A program made the translations under genes and the position numbers. 64,000 bases of DNA from Plasmopara viticola (lineage: Eukaryota > Oomycota > Peronosporomycetes > Peronosporales > Peronosporaceae). The notes under the pieces are model-generated. The model saw only the letters and a list, made by a program, of their open reading frames with translations. It did no database searches and was not told where the DNA came from. Each line of letters begins with the position of its first letter. The first letter of the stretch is position 1. Where the stretch lies: positions 558,001 to 622,000 of the forward strand of contig MBPM02000007.1 in the NCBI GenBank assembly GCA_001695595.3, written 5' to 3'. Positions 55,765-64,000 of the stretch are shown here, in pieces.

Positions 55765-57198
55765 TTAATTTGTCGAGGTCGGTACGGGGCTTGCATGTTT
55801 AATCAGGTGTCCACCCATCGCTTCTCGTAACAAAAGCGTATCAAAAACTTGACGAATCAGGCCTAAGCTGACGCGATACATGTCGACAATCGACTCGGTC
55901 ATCTCGCCAATTTGCGGACCCTGTAATTCAGTCAATGCGAGCGCTGTCAATTCAGGTTTCGCCAGCACAACGATTCGAGTCACAGATCCCGGGACGCCAT
56001 CACCGAAGCTATCAGTCCCAAAATTATAGGCAGAGATTGTGAGGTACCCCCTTGCTCGCAGCCGCACGTAGATCCCTTCGATTTCAATGTACGAGCTCCA
56101 AATTATGACAGTACGATCTTCTTCGAACACGCGCTGAAACGAGAATCGTCGAACGATATTCGTGACTCGCGATGTACCTAATACAGTTTTCTCCATCATT
56201 ATCACATTTATACGGTTTTCGCTCAAGACTTGGGTCCGAATTGGTCCAAGTATCATGTCTTTAATCGTGCGATACCGAAAGATACCCCAGATCACTCGAT
56301 GTACTGCTTCCGTCGAGAACGGCATGACGCAAACTTCTTCGTGTCGAATGGACATGCCTGTCTCGTCTCGAAGAACCTTGGTCCCATTTTTCATGTCCCA
56401 ATTGATACGAGCAATGCCACTGAGCTCAAATATTGTGTTTAGCTCCATATATTGCGAGTCGAGGCTTCCATTGAGATGAGCGAACAGAGATTCGTCCGAC
56501 AAGTTTGACCCTTCGACACCGACACCAGCCAATGTAAAGGACTGTGCCGACTGGCGTTGTTGCTGGTCGATGGCTGCTTCCAGACTCCTTACGACATTCA
56601 GTTGGCCTTCAAGCATTGCCCGTAGGCGCAAATTCTCAAGCACTGAGAGGTCAGCCTCTGTCCTCTCACGCTCGGCAAGCTTTTTCCAGCACTGTAACAT
56701 GATTTGTGACGACCCAACATTCATGCTAGCCTTGTCCTTCTTGCTACTCTGCGATTCGACTTCTTGGCGCTTTAAAGCGTCCAATTCCTCCTCCATGTCG
56801 GCGACTTTAGCACGCAAGTAGTCGAGCTCGTCTTTAGGGCGCTTCCGACGATGTAACTTGTCGGCAGCCGAGTACGGTGTAACGCGCGTATCTTTGCCCG
56901 TCTTGCTTGGAAATGACGGCTTGCGATGACTACTGGTCGGACGATCAAACGCCTTTGCCGGATCATCGGGCGTAGACGGCGACATGGGCATTTCGGTTGA
57001 CTCTCCCGCTCGTTGTAATGGGGAGATCTCGACCGGTAACATCGCACCAAACTCGTCACCAAGTGCCATGGGATCGATCACCGAGAACGCCTCGTCGTTG
57101 AACGTCGGCTCAGAGAAAGCCAGCACGTCGTCCAGGGCTGCTAGAAGATCGTCGTCGAGGGTTCCAGCACCGTCGACGTGGTCGGCGGGTAGCGGCAT
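55765..57198 (-). CDS. bZIP-like protein with START-like C-terminus (M96 mating-specific family type)
   Basis: Single exon, 477 aa, ATG 57198-57196, TAA 55767-55765. The N-terminal 95 residues are acidic (DDDLLAALDDVLAF). A basic stretch and short coiled coil follow: DKLHRRKRPKDELDYLRAKV, then ADMEEELDALKRQ (about 110-145), in the manner of an atypical bZIP. A second helical part reads WKKLAERERTEADLSVLENL and LRAMLEGQLNVVRSLEAAI (about 170-215). Residues about 250-465 form a START/Bet v 1-like alpha/beta domain. This domain order is that of the large oomycete family annotated as M96 mating-specific proteins; those family members are often stage-specific, but the ligand and targets are unknown. 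The frame is intact and codon use matches the left gene block, unlike the decayed DNA around it. An Inr/FPR match sits about 25 bp upstream of the ATG. Confidence 0.8.
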   Translation of the reverse strand: MPLPADHVDGAGTLDDDLLAALDDVLAFSEPTFNDEAFSVIDPMALGDEFGAMLPVEISPLQRAGESTEMPMSPSTPDDPAKAFDRPTSSHRKPSFPSKTGKDTRVTPYSAADKLHRRKRPKDELDYLRAKVADMEEELDALKRQEVESQSSKKDKASMNVGSSQIMLQCWKKLAERERTEADLSVLENLRLRAMLEGQLNVVRSLEAAIDQQQRQSAQSFTLAGVGVEGSNLSDESLFAHLNGSLDSQYMELNTIFELSGIARINWDMKNGTKVLRDETGMSIRHEEVCVMPFSTEAVHRVIWGIFRYRTIKDMILGPIRTQVLSENRINVIMMEKTVLGTSRVTNIVRRFSFQRVFEEDRTVIIWSSYIEIEGIYVRLRARGYLTISAYNFGTDSFGDGVPGSVTRIVVLAKPELTALALTELQGPQIGEMTESIVDMYRVSLGLIRQVFDTLLLREAMGGHLIKHASPVPTSTN

Positions 57199-57220
57199 GA
57201 TTACGTATAGGCGAATAAGT

Positions 57221-57231
57221 GAGAAAAATGG
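57221..57231 (-). promoter_or_regulatory. oomycete Inr + FPR core promoter of the bZIP gene
   Basis: On the minus strand the sequence is ccatttttctc. CCATTTTT fits the oomycete initiator YCAYTYYY at every position, and the overlapping ATTTTTC fits the FPR pattern MWTTTNC. It lies about 25 bp before the start codon, a normal 5' leader length in oomycetes. Confidence 0.5.
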
Positions 57232-57597
57232 AGAGTCGGTCTATGCTCGCTTTGTTTTCAAAAAGTCTCAAGTTAAAAGGCCGGCTTTTGTTCTACTGAC
57301 TCATTGCATGGAATGGTAAGAAAATTGTGACAGGACGACAGTACGACCAAAAATTGCTTGCAGCCCGGATTCTTAGTCGTAATTTATTTAGCGTTTTTTG
57401 GTAAAGTAAGAGAAGCAAGACGTGTGTTACAAATGTCAAAGAACGAACAATGGTAGTGTAATACATTTCATACACAAGCATTCTCACATGAACAAGTAAA
57501 CGCTTGGCAGTGAGCTCAAAGCTTCTAGACTGGCGGGATGTGCAGGCACCGCAAAAAACATGGAGAATGTCAGTGCTAACTTATTGGAGATATTGGG
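57232..57597. other. upstream spacer, no gene seen
   Basis: About 370 bp between the bZIP promoter and the LINE copy; no open frame with a recognisable product. Confidence 0.3.
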
Positions 57598-58745
57598 TGA
57601 AAAGGTTGGGGTGACGCCCTCCTTCCAAGCGCGGGGGCTAAATGCTCGCGCGCTTCGGGCAGGTGCTCTCGGGCACCTGCAGGTCTCTAACGAGTCTCAC
57701 CCTCGACGCGACGGTCTCCAGCACCAGGCCAAACCCCCTTCCACGCCCTTAACCGCGCCAACCGCATCCGGATTGGCTCCTTTAATGTGAATTCTCTAGG
57801 TTCGAAGCGCAAGAAGCCCGAAACACTCCTCGAAGATCTCCGGCGCTACCGCGTCGATGTCCTTGGCCTCCGAGAAACCAAGATCTACGATAGAGGTGAG
57901 CACCGCATTGATGACTTCCTTCTAACTGAAAAAAAAAAACGAAGCCAAGACCGAAGTCACCGAAATCCGCCGCCACTGCAACCCGTCGGGCGCCACTCGA
58001 CACGCCCGAGCCCGAGAAGAAACCTGGCGCCACACTAAGAAGCTCGGAACACTCCTCGGCGATATTGAAGATTTATCCCGACGCAAGTCCCTGGCCACCC
58101 TCGCGCTCCACCGCCTCTGGTCCGTCTGGCTCCGCCCCACGCTCATCTCACCCAAGACCCGCATTCGACTGTACAACACCTACGTTCTACCGATTCTGCT
58201 GTACAAGTGCGCCACCTGGGCTCTTACCAAGTCAGAGCTCCACGGCCTCGAGAGTTTCCATCGCCGCCAGCTTCGCTACGCTCTTGGCTATCGCTACTCC
58301 CGACACATTTCGAATGCAAGACTCTACGACCTCTGTGATGAGCGGCCGCTGAGACTACGACTGACACAAGCTCGCTGGCGCCTGTTTGGCCATGTACTTC
58401 GCCACAATCCCGACATTCCAGCTAACCTCCAGATGCGTGCCTACTTCTTCTCCACCGCAGCAAAATGGCGCGGACGTCCCCGCACCACGCTCCCCTCAAC
58501 ACTCGACGACAACCTTGTTTCCCGTGGCTCCGACTTTCGACTCCGGATAGCACAAGACCTCGAAGTGGTACGTATTCTTGCACAAGACCGAAAGATATGG
58601 AAAACCCTCACGACCTCGGTGCTGGATGCACTGCCCGCCGAGCGAGACCCGACGTATGCGGACACCACTCTATGCCGTGGACTAGCCAGACTGAGCCTAG
58701 CACGTGCATACCTTGGCAACGCGATAACGTAATACATTACATTAC
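57598..58745 (+). mobile_element. internally deleted LINE (endonuclease start plus RT C-terminus)
   Basis: The 5' about 130 bp equals the start of copies A and B. A frame from about 57740 reads RIRIGSFNVNSLGSKRKKPE and YRVDVLGLRETKIYDRG, the beginning of an endonuclease/exonuclease/phosphatase domain. It ends at a run of eleven A (57929-57939). From 57941 a different frame stays open without ATG to TAA 58730-58732 (264 codons): RPTLISPKTRIRLYNTYVLP, LTKSELHGLESFHRRQLRYA and RWRLFGHVLRHN, the thumb and C-terminal region of a LINE reverse transcriptase. The catalytic RT domain is missing, so this copy is not autonomous. It ends in tacattacattacattag, a short simple-repeat tail of the kind LINEs carry. 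Codons are GC-rich compared with the surrounding DNA. Confidence 0.85.
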
Positions 58746-61700
58746 ATTAGGCCGTCGATCATGTGTGTAAAATCTGGTCCCTATAGGTAATTTTACCGGT
58801 GTGACTTCGAAAAAAACAAAATTAATTAGAGTCGCTGCCTTAATTGCAAATTTAAGCTTAGTGTATGTATAGATTTACACTTACGACCGACAGAATAACA
58901 TCGTGCGAAATAAAATAGCCGATTGATTGCAAATTATCGCACAAGTCGATGCCACGGTAATTCACGGAAGGTGTATAATTTTCGTGCGCGACCTCTGTGC
59001 AAGGTGCTACGTGACCTCTTGACCTGGTGAGCAATACTTCAATCATGCGGATAGAATGCCTACGCGTAACCTCGCAGAGATTATGAGATGGAGAGACCCA
59101 CCTTTCGGCCGCGCATATTGCACTTCTCGCAAGGATATCTGGCTTCTACGGGCCTAAGGAAGGAGCTGCATTTGCAGCCTTCCCTTCTGTTCAGCAGCCT
59201 ACAAGCTCTGCGCGAAAAGTCTATACCTGAAGAAGCAGAAGTACTTTTTCAATGAAAATGCCATACTGTGAGCCAGTAAAGCTTAAAATATTCACCTTGT
59301 AGGGAAGTAAAATCGGTACATTTCGTCTAAATAAGATCGTGGGCTCGATTGAGTGTGCGTGACATTCGTACTCCGTTATCTGGGAGGACTGGTTTGAAGC
59401 TAGGAACACGCTCGAAAATTAGTGTATTTTGTCTCCTGGAGCGCATGGAAGAGCAGTCAAAAGCAGTGTTTCTTTCGAGAAACGTCGGTTTCTCCAGCCC
59501 TAATTGTTTTAGCAAACAAGTAAGGACAGCGTAAGCTTCTTGCATATATATGATCGTAAAAAGAATTTAATGGCCTTTGTCCTTTAATCGCTACTCCCCG
59601 AAAAAAGTCCGGGTGACTATGTTGATAAACGTCTAATTTATTCTTTAAAAAGCAGATAAGTACAATCTCGCTCATCCAAAATACTGTTAATAAGTAGCTT
59701 ATTGTCCAATACAACTAAAGAGAACTTCCGTGAGCCTGCTGACTTCGGTCACGATAAGCTTTAACGTTGCCGATCATAGAAGGATTTGCTACATTTACTG
59801 CCGTAAGCAAAAGAAAATGATCCGTGCCAGCTCCAAGAGGGGTCGACGTAGTGAAACCTGGCCTCACTTTAGGGCTTTAAATGTCTTTGATAGAAGTCGT
59901 CTTTTCATAGCCCAGAAGTACTGGTCGCCAGGAGGGACTGTGCATCTTGAAAAAGAATATAATAGAATAAACATTACGATGTGACATAAAAGCTAGTATG
60001 GTAGCGTTGGTTATGGCATTTATGATACTTACACATACAGACGAGTTTGCCGCAGAGTATGAGCTCACCGGTGCTCAATAAGGAAGCGCTTGAAAACGAA
60101 ATTAACGCTAGTTGGTGGAAAGACTAACGATTTGGGCCAGTGTGCGGTGCAGACGGTCTCGCAGCAATTGAAACAAAAATAATGCATAGTGTAGACGCAT
60201 TTGAATGATGACAGATAGCTTGTAATACTAGTAAACTTTATGCTTATGTTCTTGATGCTTTCGATACTTGATAGATGTATGAGCTAGTAACGCATGGTTC
60301 TCAAGTCGTGTCGTGGAAATTGTGTGCCAGTTCGGATATATAACCAATCACTAGATTGGGAGCTGAAGCGCTAAAATCTGACACCGTAGGTCAATTATTA
60401 ATCCGCACTTGTGTAGATAGCGTGTCAAATCTTGACAAGCTTGTTTGGTGCGCAACTCACAGGAACTTACGTTGGCGGGTAAGGTCGAATCGTCAAAGGC
60501 AAAACTTGAACTTGAGATCAAGCAATAGAAGCTAAACTGCGATCTTAGTGTGCACGCTTAAGTCTTTCGCATCAAATATGCAGATGGAGGCGGTTAGTCT
60601 TTTGCCGCATGGTGCGAGGTAGTAGAAGCGTAATTAGGAGGTGTAGATGGAGCTTGTAGATTCCGAACTATATGACGGAAAGCCGCTGATGCGCGTTAAA
60701 GCCTATGATCTAAATCCAGCTAAAGGTTCTTGAGCAGGCTACACGTTCGTCGTTTACTTTTGCACTTGAACCAACAAATTAATACTTGGACTAGTGATCG
60801 GCATGCAGATCCATGTACACAGAGTAGTGAGAACCAAGAATGAGTACTTGGACTTGTCAGATGATTTTGCAGCTTGTTTGATCGGTCGTGACATGGATTT
60901 GAGGTGCAAAAGACTTTGATGGAGAATGTGTGAGAGCGTCTAGAGCGGGGAGAGTGGCGTGTTGCGAAAATGGCTCGCAAGCTTAATGTATGATGACCAA
61001 AAGTTGGATAAGAATCTTATCTATATTCGAAGCTTAAGTTCAGTGCCTAGGATGTCAGAGAGCAGACTCGTACTGCATGTTATTCTTTGTGCTTTAAGAG
61101 AGGTTATTGAGTGCAACCTGAGGGTGGTGCCTCAAGGCCATAGCGATAGTTAAGAAGCCCTAAAATTGTAGAAAATGACAAAAAGATTTTGCTGAGAACT
61201 GATTGGTAGTATAGCCAGCGGACACGAGGGGTTTAAGACTCGCAAGATGTCTTTTCTACAGAGCTTTACTGGATGTCCATCGGGAATTTAGGCAACGGAT
61301 AGAACTTTTGTAAAGTTTCGGAACCTCGTTAGAAGTACATTTCTGTAGTCGGCACTATTGTAGTAAAAGTAGTGGAATTCGTATCTACGGTAAAAATCGT
61401 ATGATCCACATCCATTGTCGTTGCATAGTTGCTGTAAGTTACTTCGGCGTAGAAGCAGATGTCGATCCTTGCTTGAATTAATGCAATTTTCCACTTTGCC
61501 TCATCTATCTATTTGTTGTTGCCTTGGTCAAACGTTAATACGGACGCATGTCAATTTCAGAGCGCCAGATTCTATTTGTTTGAGTACATCCATTTTTGTT
61601 AAGCTTGTCGAGTAAAAACGTAGGGGCTTGTGTACATTAGTAGTTTCATAAAATCGCATTTAGACATTTTAACGCTTTAATTTCTTAAGAAAAAGTCCAA

Positions 61701-62209
61701 GCGTGATCGAAAAAGTTGATTTTTACTGGCCGATAAGGGCCGTTCAGGAGTCCATATTGTGGAGCTGTTAGATTGAGTCTAAAACCGTTTATATTGTGTG
61801 ATCGCCAAGCAGGGTGGGCAAAATCTTTCAAGCAGCGCTTCAAAAGCAAAGTTCACATGGCGATCCAAAAAAACTTGTAGGCGGTTACCTAAATGCTTGC
61901 ATAAAGTCAATAGCACACCTATTGACCTCAGCAATTTGAGACTTAGCCTTGCCGAAAGTGGAGTACATTTTGTTCCAAAGAGGGATAATTTGCACAAATC
62001 GCAATGCTGCCTTGTTGCAGTCAATATAAACCAAATTGTAAACGTCGAGGGCACTGCCACATTTGTGGTCATCTCTCTTTCATCGATATGCCAAAGCTCG
62101 AACCATCTTCAGCGCAATTAGATACAGTCGGCCCGTTTGCGTTCACTTGGAGGAAATCCAAGTTTTGATTTTTTAAGACATCAACTTTGAGCGACAAGTC
62201 CCCCTGCGG
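58746..62209. other. no confident gene; decayed repeat-rich DNA
   Basis: About 3.5 kb with short open frames on both strands (for example 59327-59545 minus, 60959-61153 plus, 61288-61494 minus, 61779-62072 minus), none with a recognisable motif. The stretch around 61800-61700 minus (DFAHPAWRSHNINGF) reads protein-like but is unassigned. Likely old retrotransposon debris, perhaps downstream parts of the LINE on the minus strand. Confidence 0.3.
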
Positions 62210-62890
62210 ACAGCATAGGATTTGTATCAATATCTAAATCACGTAAGAGGCAAAAGGAACATCTTCATTCTACACGTTTCATCTTGGAAAGGAAATATGC
62301 TTGTAATCGAAATCTAGTTGGTCTTCGATCATCAGTATGCTATTTTTGGTCGTATACATGGCTACCAGTAGCATGGTGGCTTTGCGATAGGTATAACGTC
62401 AAGAAGCAATATTAAAGTCAATTTTAACGCGTGGCATTTGTGTGGTTGTGCGAACCAGTACACTTAAATCGCCATGCGTCCATTAAGCCTAAAGCATCCA
62501 TCAATCTCGCAGCTCTTCCCGACTAGTTCTGAGATGTGACTGGATGGAGAGGCTTAGTGAATGTGATTGTCCGTAGCGGTATTTAAGTCACCCATAACAA
62601 TGCACACCGTCTGGCTCTTTGTCCAAAGTTAGAGGCAAAATGTACAGAAAGCGCAATTTTTCTACCACTTCTTAAAGGATCATCGCGTGCGTATAAAACA
62701 TGTAATAACGCTGCTGGTGCGCCAAGCGTGGACTTAAGGTATAAACAACGATTGCGTAAGAATCCTTTGTGGAAGGATATTTTGTGGTCTTAGTGCCTTT
62801 TGGAGGCAAAGTCTGAAAATTATATAAGTTTAAATTCATGTCTTTTACCAAAAATGGGACGTAAATCAGAAGCAACCCGCTCCTGATTCG
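62210..62890 (-). mobile_element. LINE endonuclease (EEP) fragment, decayed
   Basis: The minus strand shows VMGDLNTATDNHIH (62600-62560), then in other frames ELRDWMDALGLMDAWRFKCT and, near 62340-62300, YHTDDRRPTRFRL. These are the GDxN motif, the middle helix and the terminal S/T-D-H-like segment of the endonuclease domain of LINE ORFs. Upstream (62890-62650) a further protein-like stretch fits the domain's N-terminal part. Stops and frame changes throughout. Confidence 0.6.
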
Positions 62891-63486
62891 GCCAGGTAAA
62901 GATTGGGTTTAGTGGTTTGCAGTGAGTCTTCAATATCAAACTTTGTACCATGACAATGCGGTCAGTTAGGGTTTAGAGAGAAGCCGCTGGTAAGTATTAA
63001 ATTTGGCTGAGGTCAACCCAATTCCGGTTAGTACGACTCCAAGACTCTCTTGCGTTGAGGATTTGCCAAATCGGAGGGTCTGTTCATTATATGTTGTGGC
63101 ATAAAATCTCTGTCAAATTGCTAGGACGAACAAAAGCGCGCGACTGTCGCAAAGAAAGTCTCCATTGTGTCCATCCGCGCCAAGTAACGTAGGTTTGGGT
63201 TGCTTTAAAGAAAAAACGCGGAGTGGCGAGACGGTTTGGCGGCAATAGGGGCCCAATAAGCACTCGAACTTTGACTGGATCGCATATATGCTCGAGGCGA
63301 AGACCATCAGACACAAGTCGTTAATGGCGCTGTGTATAGCCTCAGCATGTGAATTTTTACTCTGAAACATGGTCGCAAAAAGTGAGCCACACTTATAGAG
63401 TCTATCTTGTAGCACGACCGTTTACGATTCTCTGAGTTTGTCAACCCGTCGCTTTTGATTGTCTCCGCGCTTATAGTCCGGTAGAC
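62891..63486. other. unassigned minus-strand frames
   Basis: Frames at 63415-63113 and 63314-63087 overlap and each looks partly protein-like (LGPYCRQTVSPLRV; FFKATQTYVTWRGWTQW). This suggests a frameshifted element gene of unknown type. Confidence 0.3.
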
Positions 63487-64000
63487 TGCATGTCCTTTGA
63501 GCAATTGGCTGGGCTAGAGCCAATGAAGGCGTCGGAATTATGCTGGCTCCGTTTAAATTGCTGTCAAAACGTCTTCGTGTGGAGTCAGCTGTAATTTTCC
63601 TACTTGATAGATTCATTCGCGTTTTGTCACCGAAATTTGCTTTTCTTTGAGAGCCAATGAGTGTGCACTTTATAGAGCAAGCGCATCCTCTTCGTGTGGT
63701 AAAAAGTTTGACAAAGAAGTGACACCTAAGACGGTAGTCATTTCATTTTTGTCCTCATCGTGCTAAGGAGGCAGGGTCGAATCTCTTTCCTCATCTTGAA
63801 GGTCCTCGTAGCCGCTGAGAGAAATCGGAAACGTATGTCCTTTGAGCAACTGGCTAGTATGTATGGACTCGAGCTGACTAAATTGTCGGAAGTATGCTGG
63901 CTGCGTCTTAATTGCCGTCAAACCGTTCTCATGCTGACTGAATTTTTGTTCTTGATAGATTCATCCGCGTTCTGTCACTGAAGCTTGTTTTGCTTCGAGA
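63487..64000. repeat. diverged direct repeat, about 345-bp spacing
   Basis: 63487-63650 and 63832-63998 align: tgtcctttgagca(a)(t/c)tggct, tcggaa(t/g)tatgctggct, tgatagattcat(t/c)cgcgtt(t/c)tgtcac, then cttttctttgaga or gttttgcttcgaga. The second copy reaches the window edge, so the array may continue. Confidence 0.75.

Noticed and set aside
30657..64000. tRNA or rRNA genes in the right half
   Set aside because: No convincing B-box plus cloverleaf or rRNA core sequence was found by eye.

Overview
This is nuclear DNA of an oomycete, most likely a plant-pathogenic Peronosporales species (Phytophthora or downy-mildew type). The evidence is short GT-AG introns of about 50-75 bp, tightly packed genes, an oomycete-type Inr/FPR promoter motif, a bZIP gene of the M96 mating-specific type, a decayed Crinkler (CRN) effector gene, and oomycete-style LINE and copia remnants. 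No bacterial or organellar features were seen. The species cannot be fixed from sequence alone.

The left 30.7 kb is a gene-dense block. In order it holds: the 3' end of a 2-oxoglutarate/Fe(II) oxygenase; an NAA50-type N-acetyltransferase; a small four-exon gene ending in half a RING-like motif; a 12-exon gene fusing PP2C phosphatase, two cyclic-nucleotide-binding domains and a kinase domain that has lost its catalytic residues; a four-exon DmX/Rabconnectin-3/Rav1 homologue of 2,756 aa with an unusual internal PDZ-like domain and a C-terminal C2 domain; a secreted tyrosinase-like protein lacking several copper-ligand histidines; a tail-anchored coiled-coil protein; and a giant GRIP-domain golgin. 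The golgin contains about 14 tandem copies of an 88-residue coiled-coil unit, one of which is riddled with small deletions. Exon chains were worked out by hand from splice sites and reading phase. All sum to whole codons except the golgin, whose frame is broken inside the repeat array.

The right 33 kb (about 30.7-64 kb) is AT-rich, repeat-rich and mostly decayed. It contains Ty3/gypsy, Ty1/copia and LINE fragments, solo-LTR-like repeats and two short internally deleted LINE derivatives. It also contains many broken reading frames that look viral: tail- or appendage-like structural proteins at 32.5-38 kb, a GIY-YIG nuclease at 44.9-45.3 kb, and two inverted, diverged copies of a primase/SF3-helicase gene at about 47-48.2 kb (+) and 50.9-53.7 kb (-). 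The inverted copies bracket a complete-length but multiply broken CRN effector gene (48.3-50.25 kb). A third repeat family lies outside both arms in opposite orientations, suggesting an element of about 9 kb with inverted ends. One intact host gene, the M96-type bZIP/START-like gene at 55.8-57.2 kb, sits inside this region.

The intact genes do not form one pathway. Three of them (DmX-like, tail-anchored coiled coil, GRIP golgin) belong to or resemble endosome/Golgi trafficking factors. The most unusual material is the inverted virus-derived structure around the CRN pseudogene. Domain losses in otherwise intact genes (pseudokinase, copper-less tyrosinase) come next.
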